A DNA stretch of 64,000 nucleotides from Coriobacteriaceae bacterium. Its GTDB lineage: Bacteria; Actinomycetota; Coriobacteriia; Coriobacteriales; Coriobacteriaceae. A program made the translations under genes and the position numbers. Of the stretch, positions 18,226-30,423 are shown one piece after another. The stretch covers positions 1,054,001 through 1,118,000 of the forward strand of contig DAJPFV010000001.1 of the NCBI GenBank assembly GCA_025993015.1, given 5' to 3'. Under the pieces are notes generated by a model. The model was not told the origin of the DNA and searched no databases. It was given only the letters and a program-made list of their open reading frames with translations. The first letter of the stretch is position 1. The number at the start of each line of letters is the position of its first letter.

Positions 18226-19368
18226 CTACCCATCAGACCTCTCCAGCAACATCCGTAAGTCATCGATGGGCGGCAGAGCATCGAGCAACTCTCGTGGCAT
18301 ATCCTTCGACGTCTTATAGGTGGCCACACCCATGGGTTTTGTGAAGTCTTGGATCACATAGTCAACAAATCCCTTGTCCATGCCTTTGCAAAGCACAAGG
18401 CCTATGGAGGGATTCTCGTGCTCGCGACGCTCAAAGTCGTCCAGGATGCGTAGATAGCCAGAGAGCTGGCCGAGATAGGCCGGCTTGAAGGGGCCGCTCT
18501 TGAGCTCGACTGCAACTAAACAGTTGAGGTCGCGGTTGAAGAACAGGAGGTCGATGTACTGATCGATGCCAAAGGCGTCGAGATGGTACTGGTTTCCCAC
18601 AAACGCGAAGGCTCGACCGAACGTCATGATGAACTGCTTGATATTCTGCACGATGCCTTGCTCTAACACGCGCTCGTCGACATCCTCCGCATCGCGCACC
18701 CCGAGTTCCTCAACATTGATAAAGTCGAGCAGATACTCGTCCTTGAACGTGGCGATAGCGCGCAGCGCCTGCTGACCCTTTGGCAGCGTTGAGAGGAAGT
18801 TGTTGGAGACCTCTCCTTGATGATGAAAGTCGTCCGCCTTCAGCGAGCGTTTGAGCGCCTCCACACTTAAGTGTTCAAATGCGCACTTGTGAATGTAGAA
18901 GAGCCGCTCGTCAAGGGTCTTAGCACCTGCAAGGATATACCGATGATGGGTAAACCCAATCGCTAAAAAATCATCGAGAGAACATGTGTTTGAATTCGGC
19001 ACTTGCAAGTGACGAATTTGCAGAAGGCCACCGTCTGAAGATTCGTCACTCACGAGTGACGAATCGAGAAACGCCTGTTCATCGCCCGGAGCAGACCAAG
19101 CTTCAAAGAAGATTCGCATATATTTGAGACTTGTTGTGGAGAAGCCCCTGAGTCCTGGCAGCTCCTTCCGCAATTGTTCGCTGATGGTTTTGAGCGCGTT
19201 GGTTCCCCACGTGCCATTGCGCGTGTTGGCGGAGACGTAGCCTCCCACGGCGAAATAGAGCTGCAGCTGCTGAGCGTTGGCGCTCTTCGCCGCAGCATAC
19301 TGCGCACGCAATATCGCCGTCTTGATGGTCTGAACTTCCTCACGATAGCCCGTAATCTCTGACATCAT
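18226..19368 (-). CDS. YhcG/DUF1016-family PD-(D/E)XK nuclease protein
   Basis: 380 residues. The N-terminal DUF1016-like helical domain includes FAVGGYVSANTRNGTWG and GFSTTSLKYMRIFFEAW. The C-terminal nuclease domain has QYIDLLFFNRDLNCLVAVELK, giving the Asp and Glu-x-Lys of the PD-(D/E)XK core. AGGAGG lies 5 nt before the first of two ATGs. Such proteins often lie near restriction or defence genes. Here it is next to an antitoxin and a broken transporter, in a stretch that looks accessory. Confidence 0.88.
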   Translation of the reverse strand: MMSEITGYREEVQTIKTAILRAQYAAAKSANAQQLQLYFAVGGYVSANTRNGTWGTNALKTISEQLRKELPGLRGFSTTSLKYMRIFFEAWSAPGDEQAFLDSSLVSDESSDGGLLQIRHLQVPNSNTCSLDDFLAIGFTHHRYILAGAKTLDERLFYIHKCAFEHLSVEALKRSLKADDFHHQGEVSNNFLSTLPKGQQALRAIATFKDEYLLDFINVEELGVRDAEDVDERVLEQGIVQNIKQFIMTFGRAFAFVGNQYHLDAFGIDQYIDLLFFNRDLNCLVAVELKSGPFKPAYLGQLSGYLRILDDFERREHENPSIGLVLCKGMDKGFVDYVIQDFTKPMGVATYKTSKDMPRELLDALPPIDDLRMLLERSDG

Positions 19369-20212
19369 GGCGTCCTCCTCTTCTTACGAACTTGTGTTCC
19401 ATGACGCGTTCTATGCTATCAACGCGTGCGGACACAAAATTGCGCGTACCATAGAGGCGTTTTCTGCTTCGCCTCGTTTGGGAGATGTATGTCCAAACCC
19501 TCATCCGCACTCGACGCCAGCTCTTGCGATGTTTACGCCGACTCCGCGCGCCACCCTCTCACGCGCGCATGGTGCGTAGCTGCGCTCGCCCTCATCTGCT
19601 GCGCGCTCTGGGGCAGTGCGATCCCCTGCATCAAGATCGGCTACGAGCTTCTCGGCATCCAAAACGGCGACGTACCATCGGAGTTTCTCTTCGCTGGCGT
19701 GCGCTTTATGCTTGCCGGCGCTATCGCACTTGCCGCTGCAGTCATAACAAGACGTCGCTTGCCTCGCGTCTCACGCACGGGATGGCCACTCGTTATCAGA
19801 CTCTCGCTTGCCCAAACTATCGTGCAGTACGCCTTCTTTTATATCGGCGTTTCAAACGCTTCGGGTGTGCGCGGCTCAATCGTCAACGCTATGAACACGT
19901 TTCTCTGCGTGTTGATGGCAGCGCTCGTGTTCCGGCAAGAACGGCTTACTGCGCGCAAAGTCCTCGGCTGCGCTATAGGTTTTGCCGGAGTCGTTATCGT
20001 CAACCTCACCGGTGGCGATAGCGGCGGCGCCGTCACGCTCACAGGCGAGGGCTTCATCCTTATTGCCGCTGTCTCCTACGCTGTCTCGTCTGCCCTCATC
20101 CACACCTACTCCCAGCGCGAGGACCCCGTGGCGCTCAGCGGCTACCAGTTTATCAGCCCTAGTCATCGCTCAAAGCCCCTTCGGCAGCACACGGTGCTAC
20201 CGAGTCACCGCA

Positions 20213-20297
20213 GGCCGGGGCGGGAGGCGGTCCTTTCTCTCGGAAAACTTCGCGAAGCCCAGTTTCCGAGAGAAAGTGTCCGGCTGACGCCCCGGCC
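20213..20297. repeat. Long imperfect hairpin between truncated EamA and carB
   Basis: Outer arms GGCCGGGGCG (20213-20222) and CGCCCCGGCC (20288-20297); inner arms CTTTCTCTCGGAAA-type at about 20233-20249 and 20261-20276, with small bulges. It may terminate carB transcription, though no T run is present. Confidence 0.75.
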
Positions 20298-20309
20298 GAC
20301 CAGGTCACA

Positions 20310-23624
<3,315 letters not shown>

Positions 23625-23625
23625 G

Positions 23626-25065
23626 TTAGTTCTCCTCGGTCTCAGTCGCGGCGGTCTCGGCGAAATTCCAGCCAGCCAGGCGGTCCTTCGCGGTGTCGAT
23701 GTCCAGGTAGTTCTCCTCGCCGTCCATGAGTCGCGTAAAGGCGGTAAAGAGATAGTGGGCATCGGTGGGGCCAGGCGAGGCCTCGGGGTGGTACTGGACC
23801 GAGAAGCACGGGGCGTCGAGCAGCTGGATGCCCTCGGCGGTGCCGTCGTTGAGGTTCACATGTGTTAGGCGAATGCGGCCAAAGCGCTCGTTCATCACGA
23901 CCGGCGCGATTCCGCGGCGCACCCAGACGCGCAGATCTCCATCGGCCGCATGCTCGGTCTCGCCGCCGGAAAGCTCGGGGACAAGCTTGCCCAAGCTGGG
24001 GAACAGCAGGCCAAAGCCATGGTTTTGCGCGGTGATCTCCACGCGACGGCTTACCAGGTTCATGACCGGCTGGTTGCCACCGCGGTGACCGAACTTAAGC
24101 TTTTCCATCTTGGCACCGCAGGCCAGGCTGATCATCTGGTGACCAAGACAAATACCAAAGACCGGCACCTTGCCGATCAGCTGCTGCACCTGCTCGTAGG
24201 TCTCCACCACGGCGTCGGGGTCGCCGGGGCCGTTGGACAAAAAGACGCCATCGGGATTCATGTCGAGCACCTGCTGGGCAGGCGTATCCCACGGCACGAC
24301 AGTAAGGTCGCAGCCGGCGCGGACGAGGCCCTCCAGAATGCCGCGCTTGACGCCGCAGTCGTAGGCGACCACTTTGTGACGGGCAGGAGCGGCAACCGCA
24401 AGTGCAAAGTCATGCGTGGCAGGCAGGTCGGCGGCCACAAACTCGTGAGGCGCGGGGCAACTTACGGTCTTCACCAGGTTCTCGCCTACCAGCGTGGGCG
24501 CTGCGGCCAGACGCTCGGCAAGCTCGTCGACGTCGAAGATCTCGGTCGAGATAATGCCCATCTTGGAACCATTGTCGCGCAGATGGCGCACCAGAGCGCG
24601 GGTGTCGACACCCTCGATAGCGACGATGCCGTGGGCGCGCAGGTACTCCGGCACGCTGACGGCCGAGCGCCAGTTAGAAGGCGTGGCGCACATATCGCGA
24701 ACGATCATGCCGCGCATAGCCGGAGCGCTCGCGGGGCGCACGTCGTCGCCGGGGAAGGCCGACTGGACGTCGGTCTCGTCGATACCGTAGTTGCCGATCT
24801 GCGGATAGGTCATGGTTACGATTTGGCCGGCATAACTCGGGTCGGTCATGACCTCAAAGTAGCCCTCGAGCGAGGTGTTGAAGCAGACTTCGCCGGTCGC
24901 GGTGCCCTCGGCGCCGCATGCACGTCCATAAAAAATGGTCCCATCCTCAAGATACAGGATGCAGGGACCGCAGGTGCCCTTGCTGGTTTTGGCCAGCATA
25001 CGCTGGCAAAGCTCGCTGGGCGCGAAGGTGCGGGCGACAGCGCCCGCGGTATGGTTGTTCGCCAT
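23626..25065 (-). CDS. carA: Carbamoyl-phosphate synthase small subunit (glutaminase)
   Basis: Hydrolyses glutamine and channels ammonia to CarB. 479 residues from the ATG 5 nt after AAGGAG. The N-terminal domain has CFNTSLEGYFEVMTDPSYAGQIV; the class I amidotransferase domain has the nucleophile in VFGICLGHQMISLACG and HPEASPGPTD near the C-terminus. About 160 bp upstream lies the IS1595 insertion, so the carA promoter must be within 25066-25223. Confidence 0.96.
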   Translation of the reverse strand: MANNHTAGAVARTFAPSELCQRMLAKTSKGTCGPCILYLEDGTIFYGRACGAEGTATGEVCFNTSLEGYFEVMTDPSYAGQIVTMTYPQIGNYGIDETDVQSAFPGDDVRPASAPAMRGMIVRDMCATPSNWRSAVSVPEYLRAHGIVAIEGVDTRALVRHLRDNGSKMGIISTEIFDVDELAERLAAAPTLVGENLVKTVSCPAPHEFVAADLPATHDFALAVAAPARHKVVAYDCGVKRGILEGLVRAGCDLTVVPWDTPAQQVLDMNPDGVFLSNGPGDPDAVVETYEQVQQLIGKVPVFGICLGHQMISLACGAKMEKLKFGHRGGNQPVMNLVSRRVEITAQNHGFGLLFPSLGKLVPELSGGETEHAADGDLRVWVRRGIAPVVMNERFGRIRLTHVNLNDGTAEGIQLLDAPCFSVQYHPEASPGPTDAHYLFTAFTRLMDGEENYLDIDTAKDRLAGWNFAETAATETEEN

Positions 25066-25314
25066 AATTCTCCTTCCCGGTCTCACAGGACCGGCTTAAA
25101 GGTGTGTAGTTAGGCCTCGCGGTATTGTAACCGCAAGTATGCCTCATGGCGTTAATTTCATCGAAATGTTTACGAAATGATAATTATGACTTTCTATGCA
25201 TAATGATTTTTCTGGGACGGGGATTAAAAAAGGCTCTGTTAGACCAGGATTGACATATATGTGTCCTCACGGTGCCATATCGTTGACCCCATAGACCGCG
25301 ATGATGGGGGCAGC

Positions 25315-26370
25315 ATGAACGCCGAAGACCTGGTCCTCAACTTCAAGAAGGGCATGGCGAACCTCAGCAAGACCGAGCGCCGCCGCGCTATCGAGTCCGT
25401 CAGGGACGTGATCCGCGCGGCGGCGTTCGACGACGCGGCCGGCTCCGCCTGCGAAATCGAGCGCTGCCCGCGCTGCGGGTCCGCCGCGGTCGTGAAGAAG
25501 GGCAAATCGAAGAACGGCGAGCAGCGCTACCTCTGCCGGGGCTGCGGCAGGACCTTCGGCATGGGCAGCGAGCGCATCCTGGGGACGAGCAGGCTCCCGA
25601 AGGAGACCTGGATGGCCTACGCCGAGTGCTTCGCGCTCATGCTGCCCCTGCGCGAATGCGCGAGGCGCTGCCGCGTCTGCCTCAAGACCGCCTACACCAT
25701 GCGCCACAGGCTGATCGAGTGCCTCTCGGCCTACTCCCCCTCGTTCAGGGTCGAGCGGGGCTGCGGCTGCGAGCTCGACGAGACCTACTTCCCCGAGTCG
25801 TTCAAGGGCAACCACGCGAAGGGGTCGTTCACGATGCCGCGCCCCTCCCGGCACCGCGGCAAGCAGGTGCACAGACGCGGGCTGTCGCGCGAGCGGATCT
25901 GCGTCATGACCGGAGTGAACGACTCGAACGAGACGTTCCTCGAGGTCACGGGGCGGGGCGCCCTTTCGAGGGAGCGCGCCATGGACGCGCTGAGGGGCCG
26001 CATCGCGGCCGGCTCGGTCGTCGCGACCGACAGGGCGGCCGCCTACGTCGGCGTCCTCGCGGAACTCGAGGTCGCCGCGCACGCGGCCTACGACCCCAAG
26101 GACCGCTCCGGGGGAACCATCAACCGGGTCAACACCGTCCACTCGCTCCTCGGCGCCTTCATGGAGCCGTTCAAGGGCGTGTCGACGAAGCACCTCGATG
26201 CCTACCTCGCCTGGTTCAGGTGGTGCCGAACCTTCATGGCGACCGATTCCGGCGCCGCCGGGCGCACGGTCGCGCGGCAGCTCGCGCACGGCGTCTGCAG
26301 GAGCCGCGTCCGCGACATGTTCAACGTGGAGCCGCCCTACATGGACTACTGGGCCGCGCCCGCCGCATAG
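25315..26370 (+). CDS. IS1595-family transposase (ISXO2-like)
   Basis: 351 residues from an ATG after GGGGG. An N-terminal zinc ribbon (CPRCGSAAVV ... YLCRGCGRTF) and the DDE-type core: Asp in ELDETYFPES, Asp in VATDRAAAY, and the NRVNTVHSLLGAFMEPFKG segment where the family carries its third catalytic residue. The frame is intact and ends within perfect terminal repeats, so the element may be active. GC-rich codon use differs from nearby housekeeping genes. Confidence 0.93.
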   Translation: MNAEDLVLNFKKGMANLSKTERRRAIESVRDVIRAAAFDDAAGSACEIERCPRCGSAAVVKKGKSKNGEQRYLCRGCGRTFGMGSERILGTSRLPKETWMAYAECFALMLPLRECARRCRVCLKTAYTMRHRLIECLSAYSPSFRVERGCGCELDETYFPESFKGNHAKGSFTMPRPSRHRGKQVHRRGLSRERICVMTGVNDSNETFLEVTGRGALSRERAMDALRGRIAAGSVVATDRAAAYVGVLAELEVAAHAAYDPKDRSGGTINRVNTVHSLLGAFMEPFKGVSTKHLDAYLAWFRWCRTFMATDSGAAGRTVARQLAHGVCRSRVRDMFNVEPPYMDYWAAPAA

Positions 26371-26416
26371 AGGCGGTAGAATGGTCGCATCGCGATATAC
26401 GAGGAGGGGTGAGGCC

Positions 26417-26614
26417 ATGCCGTCGAATATACCGGCCACGACGATCCGGATCGACCCGGAGGCCAAAAAGGAGGCCACGGCCATCCTGGACGAGCTCGGC
26501 CTGTCCATGTCCACCGCCGTCAACGCGTTCCTCAGGGCGCTCGTCCGGGAGGGCGGGATGCCGTTCGAGATGAGGGTCAAGACGCCGGTGCCCGACGGGA
26601 AGACGGCGAGTTAG
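26417..26614 (+). CDS. RelB/DinJ-family antitoxin-like passenger of the IS
   Basis: 65 residues; a GGAGGGG sequence lies about 8 nt before the ATG. TTIRIDPEAKKEATAILDEL then GLSMSTAVNAFLRALV is the RHH fold of RelB/DinJ antitoxins. It is inside the IS, 46 bp after the transposase and 13 bp before the right terminal repeat. No RelE/YafQ toxin accompanies it. It could regulate the transposase or act as a cargo antitoxin. Confidence 0.82.
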   Translation: MPSNIPATTIRIDPEAKKEATAILDELGLSMSTAVNAFLRALVREGGMPFEMRVKTPVPDGKTAS

Positions 26615-26652
26615 CCGGCAGGTCGGCATGTCAATCCTGGTCTAACAGAGCC

Positions 26653-26696
26653 TTAAAAAATCATCCCGCGAGGCTTGTGTCTCACGCAGGATGATG
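26653..26696 (-). terminator. Terminator split at its T tract by the IS
   Basis: 11-bp stem 26660-26670 with 26685-26695 (one G-U pair on the minus strand) followed by TTTTTTAA, which is the IS target duplication. It terminates the gene at 26702. Confidence 0.8.
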
Positions 26697-26701
26697 ACGT
26701 C

Positions 26702-27667
26702 TTACTTTCTCTTGTCCTGCTCCATCAAATCGGACGGTGAGCGATCGGGCTTGCCGCCGCGGAAAATCTCGCGGCCATGCAGACGATGCTCCAGGTCACG
26801 TTCGGCCTTTTCCTCGTCAATCTTGGTCTGGCTCACCACCGGGTCCTCAATCAACGACGACACCGAGTTCACCTGCTTCTGAATGCGCTCGGCGATGGTG
26901 TCATCCATACTCACGATGCGCATCTTCCAGTCGATACTCGTGGCGTTGGATGAGCTCTTGGTCCACACGAACGTCAAAATGGCGCTCTGGTGGCCGCGTG
27001 CGGGAAACATGCCAAAGAAGGAATCGTGCTGAATGTTGCTATCCTCGTCGATATAGGCGTGAACGTTATACACCACGCGGTCGATCTTGTCGTTGAGCAA
27101 CGCGTTGGTCGCAAGCGCCGCGGCCTGAATCTGCCCGTTGGACAACAGCTCGAGCTCGTTGGCAGAAGACGTGTCCAACACCGTCACCTCGACCGTGCCC
27201 GTGCGTTCATCGGCTTCATCGACGGTGAAGTCGAGCGGGAACTGTGTAAAGCCGTTACCCCATTCAAGTCCACCCTTGAGCGCAGTCGAGACGGTATCGA
27301 CCGAAACGCTCTCGGACAGGTTGGCGGTGTTCAGACGACGCATCACGCCGTAACCAATCTGCATGCCCACGATCAGCACCAAAATACCGATGACCACGGC
27401 CATCGCGGTCTTCGTAATGGTATGGCTCACCTGCGAGCCCGAAGGATCGTCCTCGGACAGCGGGTCGATATGTTTTGCCTGGCTCGCGCGGTCCTCGCTG
27501 CGCAGCTGCGCTAGCGCCGCTTTGTCACCGCGCTTGGCCGCAGCCTCCTTCTCACGCATGCGCTCGGTACGCTTTTTGGCGAGCGTGGGATCCAAGACGC
27601 CGGATGCATCGATTTCGGAGAATAACTCCGTCACTTCTTCCGGAGTCAAAGGGTTCTTGTCAGCCAT
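26702..27667 (-). CDS. Membrane-anchored protein of unknown function
   Basis: 321 residues. A charged N-terminal cytosolic part (1-85) is rich in Lys/Glu/Arg, with one transmembrane helix (AMAVVIGILVLIVGMQIGYG, about 88-107). An extracytoplasmic domain of about 150 residues follows (FPLDFTVDEADERTGTVEVTVL, NVHAYIDEDSN), then a charged tail. I recognise no enzyme motif. It follows the ABC exporter by 19 bp and is probably co-transcribed, so a role linked to export or envelope sensing is possible. Confidence 0.75.
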   Translation of the reverse strand: MADKNPLTPEEVTELFSEIDASGVLDPTLAKKRTERMREKEAAAKRGDKAALAQLRSEDRASQAKHIDPLSEDDPSGSQVSHTITKTAMAVVIGILVLIVGMQIGYGVMRRLNTANLSESVSVDTVSTALKGGLEWGNGFTQFPLDFTVDEADERTGTVEVTVLDTSSANELELLSNGQIQAAALATNALLNDKIDRVVYNVHAYIDEDSNIQHDSFFGMFPARGHQSAILTFVWTKSSSNATSIDWKMRIVSMDDTIAERIQKQVNSVSSLIEDPVVSQTKIDEEKAERDLEHRLHGREIFRGGKPDRSPSDLMEQDKRK

Positions 27668-27686
27668 AAACTTCCTGTCATATCAA

Positions 27687-29459
27687 TCAGTCGAGCTCGT
27701 GCGCACGCGCACCTTCGAACTGCATTCGATAGTAACGGGCATAGGTGCCGCCACGGGCGAGAAGCTCCTCGTGCGTGCCACGCTCCACAACGCGACCATG
27801 CTCAACGGTCGCAATCTCATCGGCATGCTTAATGGTCGAAAGACGGTGGGCAATGATAATCGTGGTGCGGCCGCGTGCCAGCTCTTCGAGCGACTCCTGC
27901 ACCGCCTCCTCGCTCTCGTTATCCAAAGCACTCGTCGCCTCGTCCAAAATCAGGATCTTGGGGTTCTTGAGAAACACACGCGCGATGGCAACGCGCTGCT
28001 TCTGCCCGCCCGAAAGACGGCTGCCGCGCTCGCCCACGACCGTGTCATAGCCCTGTGGAAGCGACTCGATAAAGGTATCGATATTGGCGCGACGGGCCGC
28101 CTCAGCGATCTCTTCTGCCGTAGCACCCGGCTTGCCGTAGGCGATGTTCTCGCCAATCGTACCGTCAAACAGGTAGACATCCTGCTGCACCAGGCCGATG
28201 GCACGGCGCAGGCTATGCTGCGTCACGTCACGCACGTCCTGGCCGTCGATGCTAATGGATCCGGCAGCCACGTCATAAAAGCGCGGCAGCAGCGAACAGG
28301 TCGTGGACTTGCCGCCGCCCGAGGGGCCAACCAGCGCGATGGTCTGCCCGGGCTTGATAGACAGGTCCATATGGTCGATAACGGGACGCTCGTCGGCATC
28401 GCCCTCGCCCAGCTCAACGTCCTCGTAGTTAAAGCACACGTCGTGATACTCCACGGCGCCGGCAGTCACCTGCAGATCAGTGGCGCCCGGCTTGTCCTGG
28501 ATATCCGGCGCGGTCGAGAGCACCTCGTCCATACGCTTAAAGCCGGCGATAGCCTTCTGATACGTTTCGGCCGAATTGACGAGCGTCTCAAGCGGCGTGC
28601 AGAACAGCGAAATATAGAGTGCAAAGGTCGCCATATCGACCGCCTGCAGCTGTCCCTGGGCGACCAGCCAGCCGCCCAGCAGCACTACGATCACATAGAG
28701 CACACCCGAGAGCAGGCCATACGTCGCGGTATAGACGCCCATGGCGTGATACATGTTCTCCTTGGACAAAAGGTAGCGGTCGTTAGAGGCACGGAACTTG
28801 GCACGCTCGGTCTCCTCATTGGCAAAACTCTTGACCACGCGCATGCCCGCCAGCGAATCCTGCAGCTGCGCATTGATGCCGCTGATCTTTTTGCGGTTGT
28901 CGCTAAAGACCTCGCGCATGCGCATGTTCTGCCAAAACATGACGACCGCAAACGCCGCCGTCACCACGGCCATGGCAAGCGCCAGCACCGGGGCGATGGT
29001 AAAGAGGATCACAAACGAGCCGATGATCTCGATGCCGCAGATGATGATCCACTCGGGCACGTGGTGCGCCGCCTCGCAGATATCGAACAGGTCGTTGACC
29101 ACGCGGCTCATCATGTCGCCCGAGCTGTTGCGGTCGAAGTACGCAAAGCTAAAGCGCTCATACTGGTCGAACAGGTCCTCGCGCATCTTGGACTCCATGC
29201 GCGCGCCCATCACGTGACCCCAATAGCTCACAAAGTAGCGGCAGGCACAGCGGACGGCATACATCAGCACCAAGCCCACCGCGATCATGCCGAGCGCCTG
29301 CATAATGGCAGCCTGGCCCTGGGTAAACAGTCCACCGGTCAAATTGCGCAGGATAATGGGGAACGCCAGGTCAATGGCGGCAAGCACCAGAGCACAAACA
29401 GTATCAGCAACAAAAAGCCCCATCTGGGGCTCGTAATACGAAAGAAACCTCTTAAACAT
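27687..29459 (-). CDS. ABC exporter (half-transporter, MsbA/multidrug type)
   Basis: 590 residues with a fused membrane domain (about 1-310, six helices) and nucleotide-binding domain (about 335-590). Walker A GPSGGGKST, signature LSGGQKQR, Walker B ILILDEATSALD and the switch His in IIIAHRLST are intact. It must dimerise; a single gene suggests a homodimer. GAGGA precedes the ATG. Substrate unknown. The upstream gap holds a structured repeat (29570-29663). Confidence 0.93.
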   Translation of the reverse strand: MFKRFLSYYEPQMGLFVADTVCALVLAAIDLAFPIILRNLTGGLFTQGQAAIMQALGMIAVGLVLMYAVRCACRYFVSYWGHVMGARMESKMREDLFDQYERFSFAYFDRNSSGDMMSRVVNDLFDICEAAHHVPEWIIICGIEIIGSFVILFTIAPVLALAMAVVTAAFAVVMFWQNMRMREVFSDNRKKISGINAQLQDSLAGMRVVKSFANEETERAKFRASNDRYLLSKENMYHAMGVYTATYGLLSGVLYVIVVLLGGWLVAQGQLQAVDMATFALYISLFCTPLETLVNSAETYQKAIAGFKRMDEVLSTAPDIQDKPGATDLQVTAGAVEYHDVCFNYEDVELGEGDADERPVIDHMDLSIKPGQTIALVGPSGGGKSTTCSLLPRFYDVAAGSISIDGQDVRDVTQHSLRRAIGLVQQDVYLFDGTIGENIAYGKPGATAEEIAEAARRANIDTFIESLPQGYDTVVGERGSRLSGGQKQRVAIARVFLKNPKILILDEATSALDNESEEAVQESLEELARGRTTIIIAHRLSTIKHADEIATVEHGRVVERGTHEELLARGGTYARYYRMQFEGARAHELD

Positions 29460-29569
29460 GCAGTCCTCGAAGAGAAATAAATAGCGTGAGAAATCCGGTT
29501 GAACCGGTCAGGCTGAAAACAAAGCGTCCCAACAAGCATAACGCCGATGTTCTGGCAGCGTCAGCGAAA

Positions 29570-29663
29570 ACGTCCCTAAGCGAGCAAGGTGCCTTGAAAG
29601 AGGAGCGATGCGTACTTCGGTACGCGAGCGACGATTGAAAGGCAGATTGCCGCTTAGGGGCGT
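29570..29663 (-). ncRNA. Structured intergenic element, copy 1
   Basis: Nested stem: outer 13-bp arms 29570-29582 and 29651-29663, then GCCTT/AAGGC arms, then a GCGTAC/GTACGC hairpin. On the transcribed (minus) strand the internal loops read CAATCGTCGCTC and CTCCTCTTTC, matching the copy at 47871-47971. It lies between the NUDIX gene and the ABC exporter, both minus strand. Unnamed; RNA or DNA function not determined. Confidence 0.55.
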
Positions 29664-29678
29664 TTGCAGCGTCGACTC

Positions 29679-29706
29679 GTTACGCGGTTTGGTAAAACCG
29701 CGTAAC
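29679..29706 (-). terminator. Hairpin directly after the NUDIX stop
   Basis: Perfect 12-bp stem (29679-29690 with 29695-29706), GGTA loop, no T run. It probably defines or protects the transcript 3' end. Confidence 0.45.
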
Positions 29707-30402
29707 CTAGAGCTCGGCCCCACCCAAGCGGTGCGCGATGCTGTCACAGGCAAGCGCGCCTACGACGGTCTTGGCGTCTTCGATCTTGCCGTCGAGCACG
29801 GCGTCGATCAGCTCGTGCAGCGGCACCAGGTCCACGTTGACAAACTCGTCATCATCGGGGTTGGGCGCATCAAACTCGAGCTTGGTAGCCAAGTAGATGT
29901 GGATGATCTCATCGCAAAAACCGCAGGACGTGACAATCGACGTCAAAAAGCGAATACGACCAGCCCTAAAGCCCGTCTCCTCATGCAGTTCGCGCTTGGC
30001 GCAATCGAGCGGGTCCTCGCCTGGATCGAGCTTGCCGGCGGGAATCTCGACCGTCACGCGGTCGATGGCGGTGCGGTACTGACGCACCAGTATGATCTTA
30101 CCGCTCTCGGTCAGTGCTACAACGGCCGCCGCACCCGGATGGCGAACGATATCGCGGGCGCTGCGGTGACCGTTGGGCAGCTCAACCTCAAGACGGTGGA
30201 CGTCGAGGATCTTGCCCTTCCAGGCGCACTCCTCCGAAAGAATCTTCTCGTGCAGCTCGGTATCGTGCGGGTCGTCGTCGCCCAGCACCAGCGCCGGCTC
30301 GTCAGCGACCTCGCCACCAGGCTCGCCCTCGGCGTGCCCATACATGCGGCTGTCCTCTTCGACGATCTGCGCGTCCACGAGCTCTTCGTTCTTCTCGTCC
30401 AT
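29707..30402 (-). CDS. NUDIX hydrolase, ADP-ribose pyrophosphatase type
   Basis: 231 residues from the ATG about 9 nt after GAGAGGA (an ATG three codons earlier overlaps the Shine-Dalgarno). An acidic N-terminal extension of about 45 residues precedes the fold. The Nudix box GKLDPGEDPLDCAKRELHEE with TGF is complete, and VRQYRTAIDRVTVEIPAG upstream of it is typical of ADP-ribose pyrophosphatases. It follows purD by 21 bp in the same direction. Confidence 0.9.
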   Translation of the reverse strand: MDEKNEELVDAQIVEEDSRMYGHAEGEPGGEVADEPALVLGDDDPHDTELHEKILSEECAWKGKILDVHRLEVELPNGHRSARDIVRHPGAAAVVALTESGKIILVRQYRTAIDRVTVEIPAGKLDPGEDPLDCAKRELHEETGFRAGRIRFLTSIVTSCGFCDEIIHIYLATKLEFDAPNPDDDEFVNVDLVPLHELIDAVLDGKIEDAKTVVGALACDSIAHRLGGAEL

Positions 30403-30423
30403 CCGTCTCATTCCTCTCGGATT

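Larger units (their letters stand above)
25224..26660 (+). mobile_element. Complete IS1595-family insertion sequence with passenger
   Basis: Perfect 25-bp terminal inverted repeats at 25232-25256 and 26628-26652 (GGCTCTGTTAGACCAGGATT...) give a 1421-bp element. It is flanked by an exact 8-bp target duplication, TTAAAAAA (25224-25231 and 26653-26660). The duplicated site is the T tract of the terminator of the minus-strand gene at 26702. Contents: transposase and a RelB/DinJ-like passenger, both plus strand. Confidence 0.95.
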
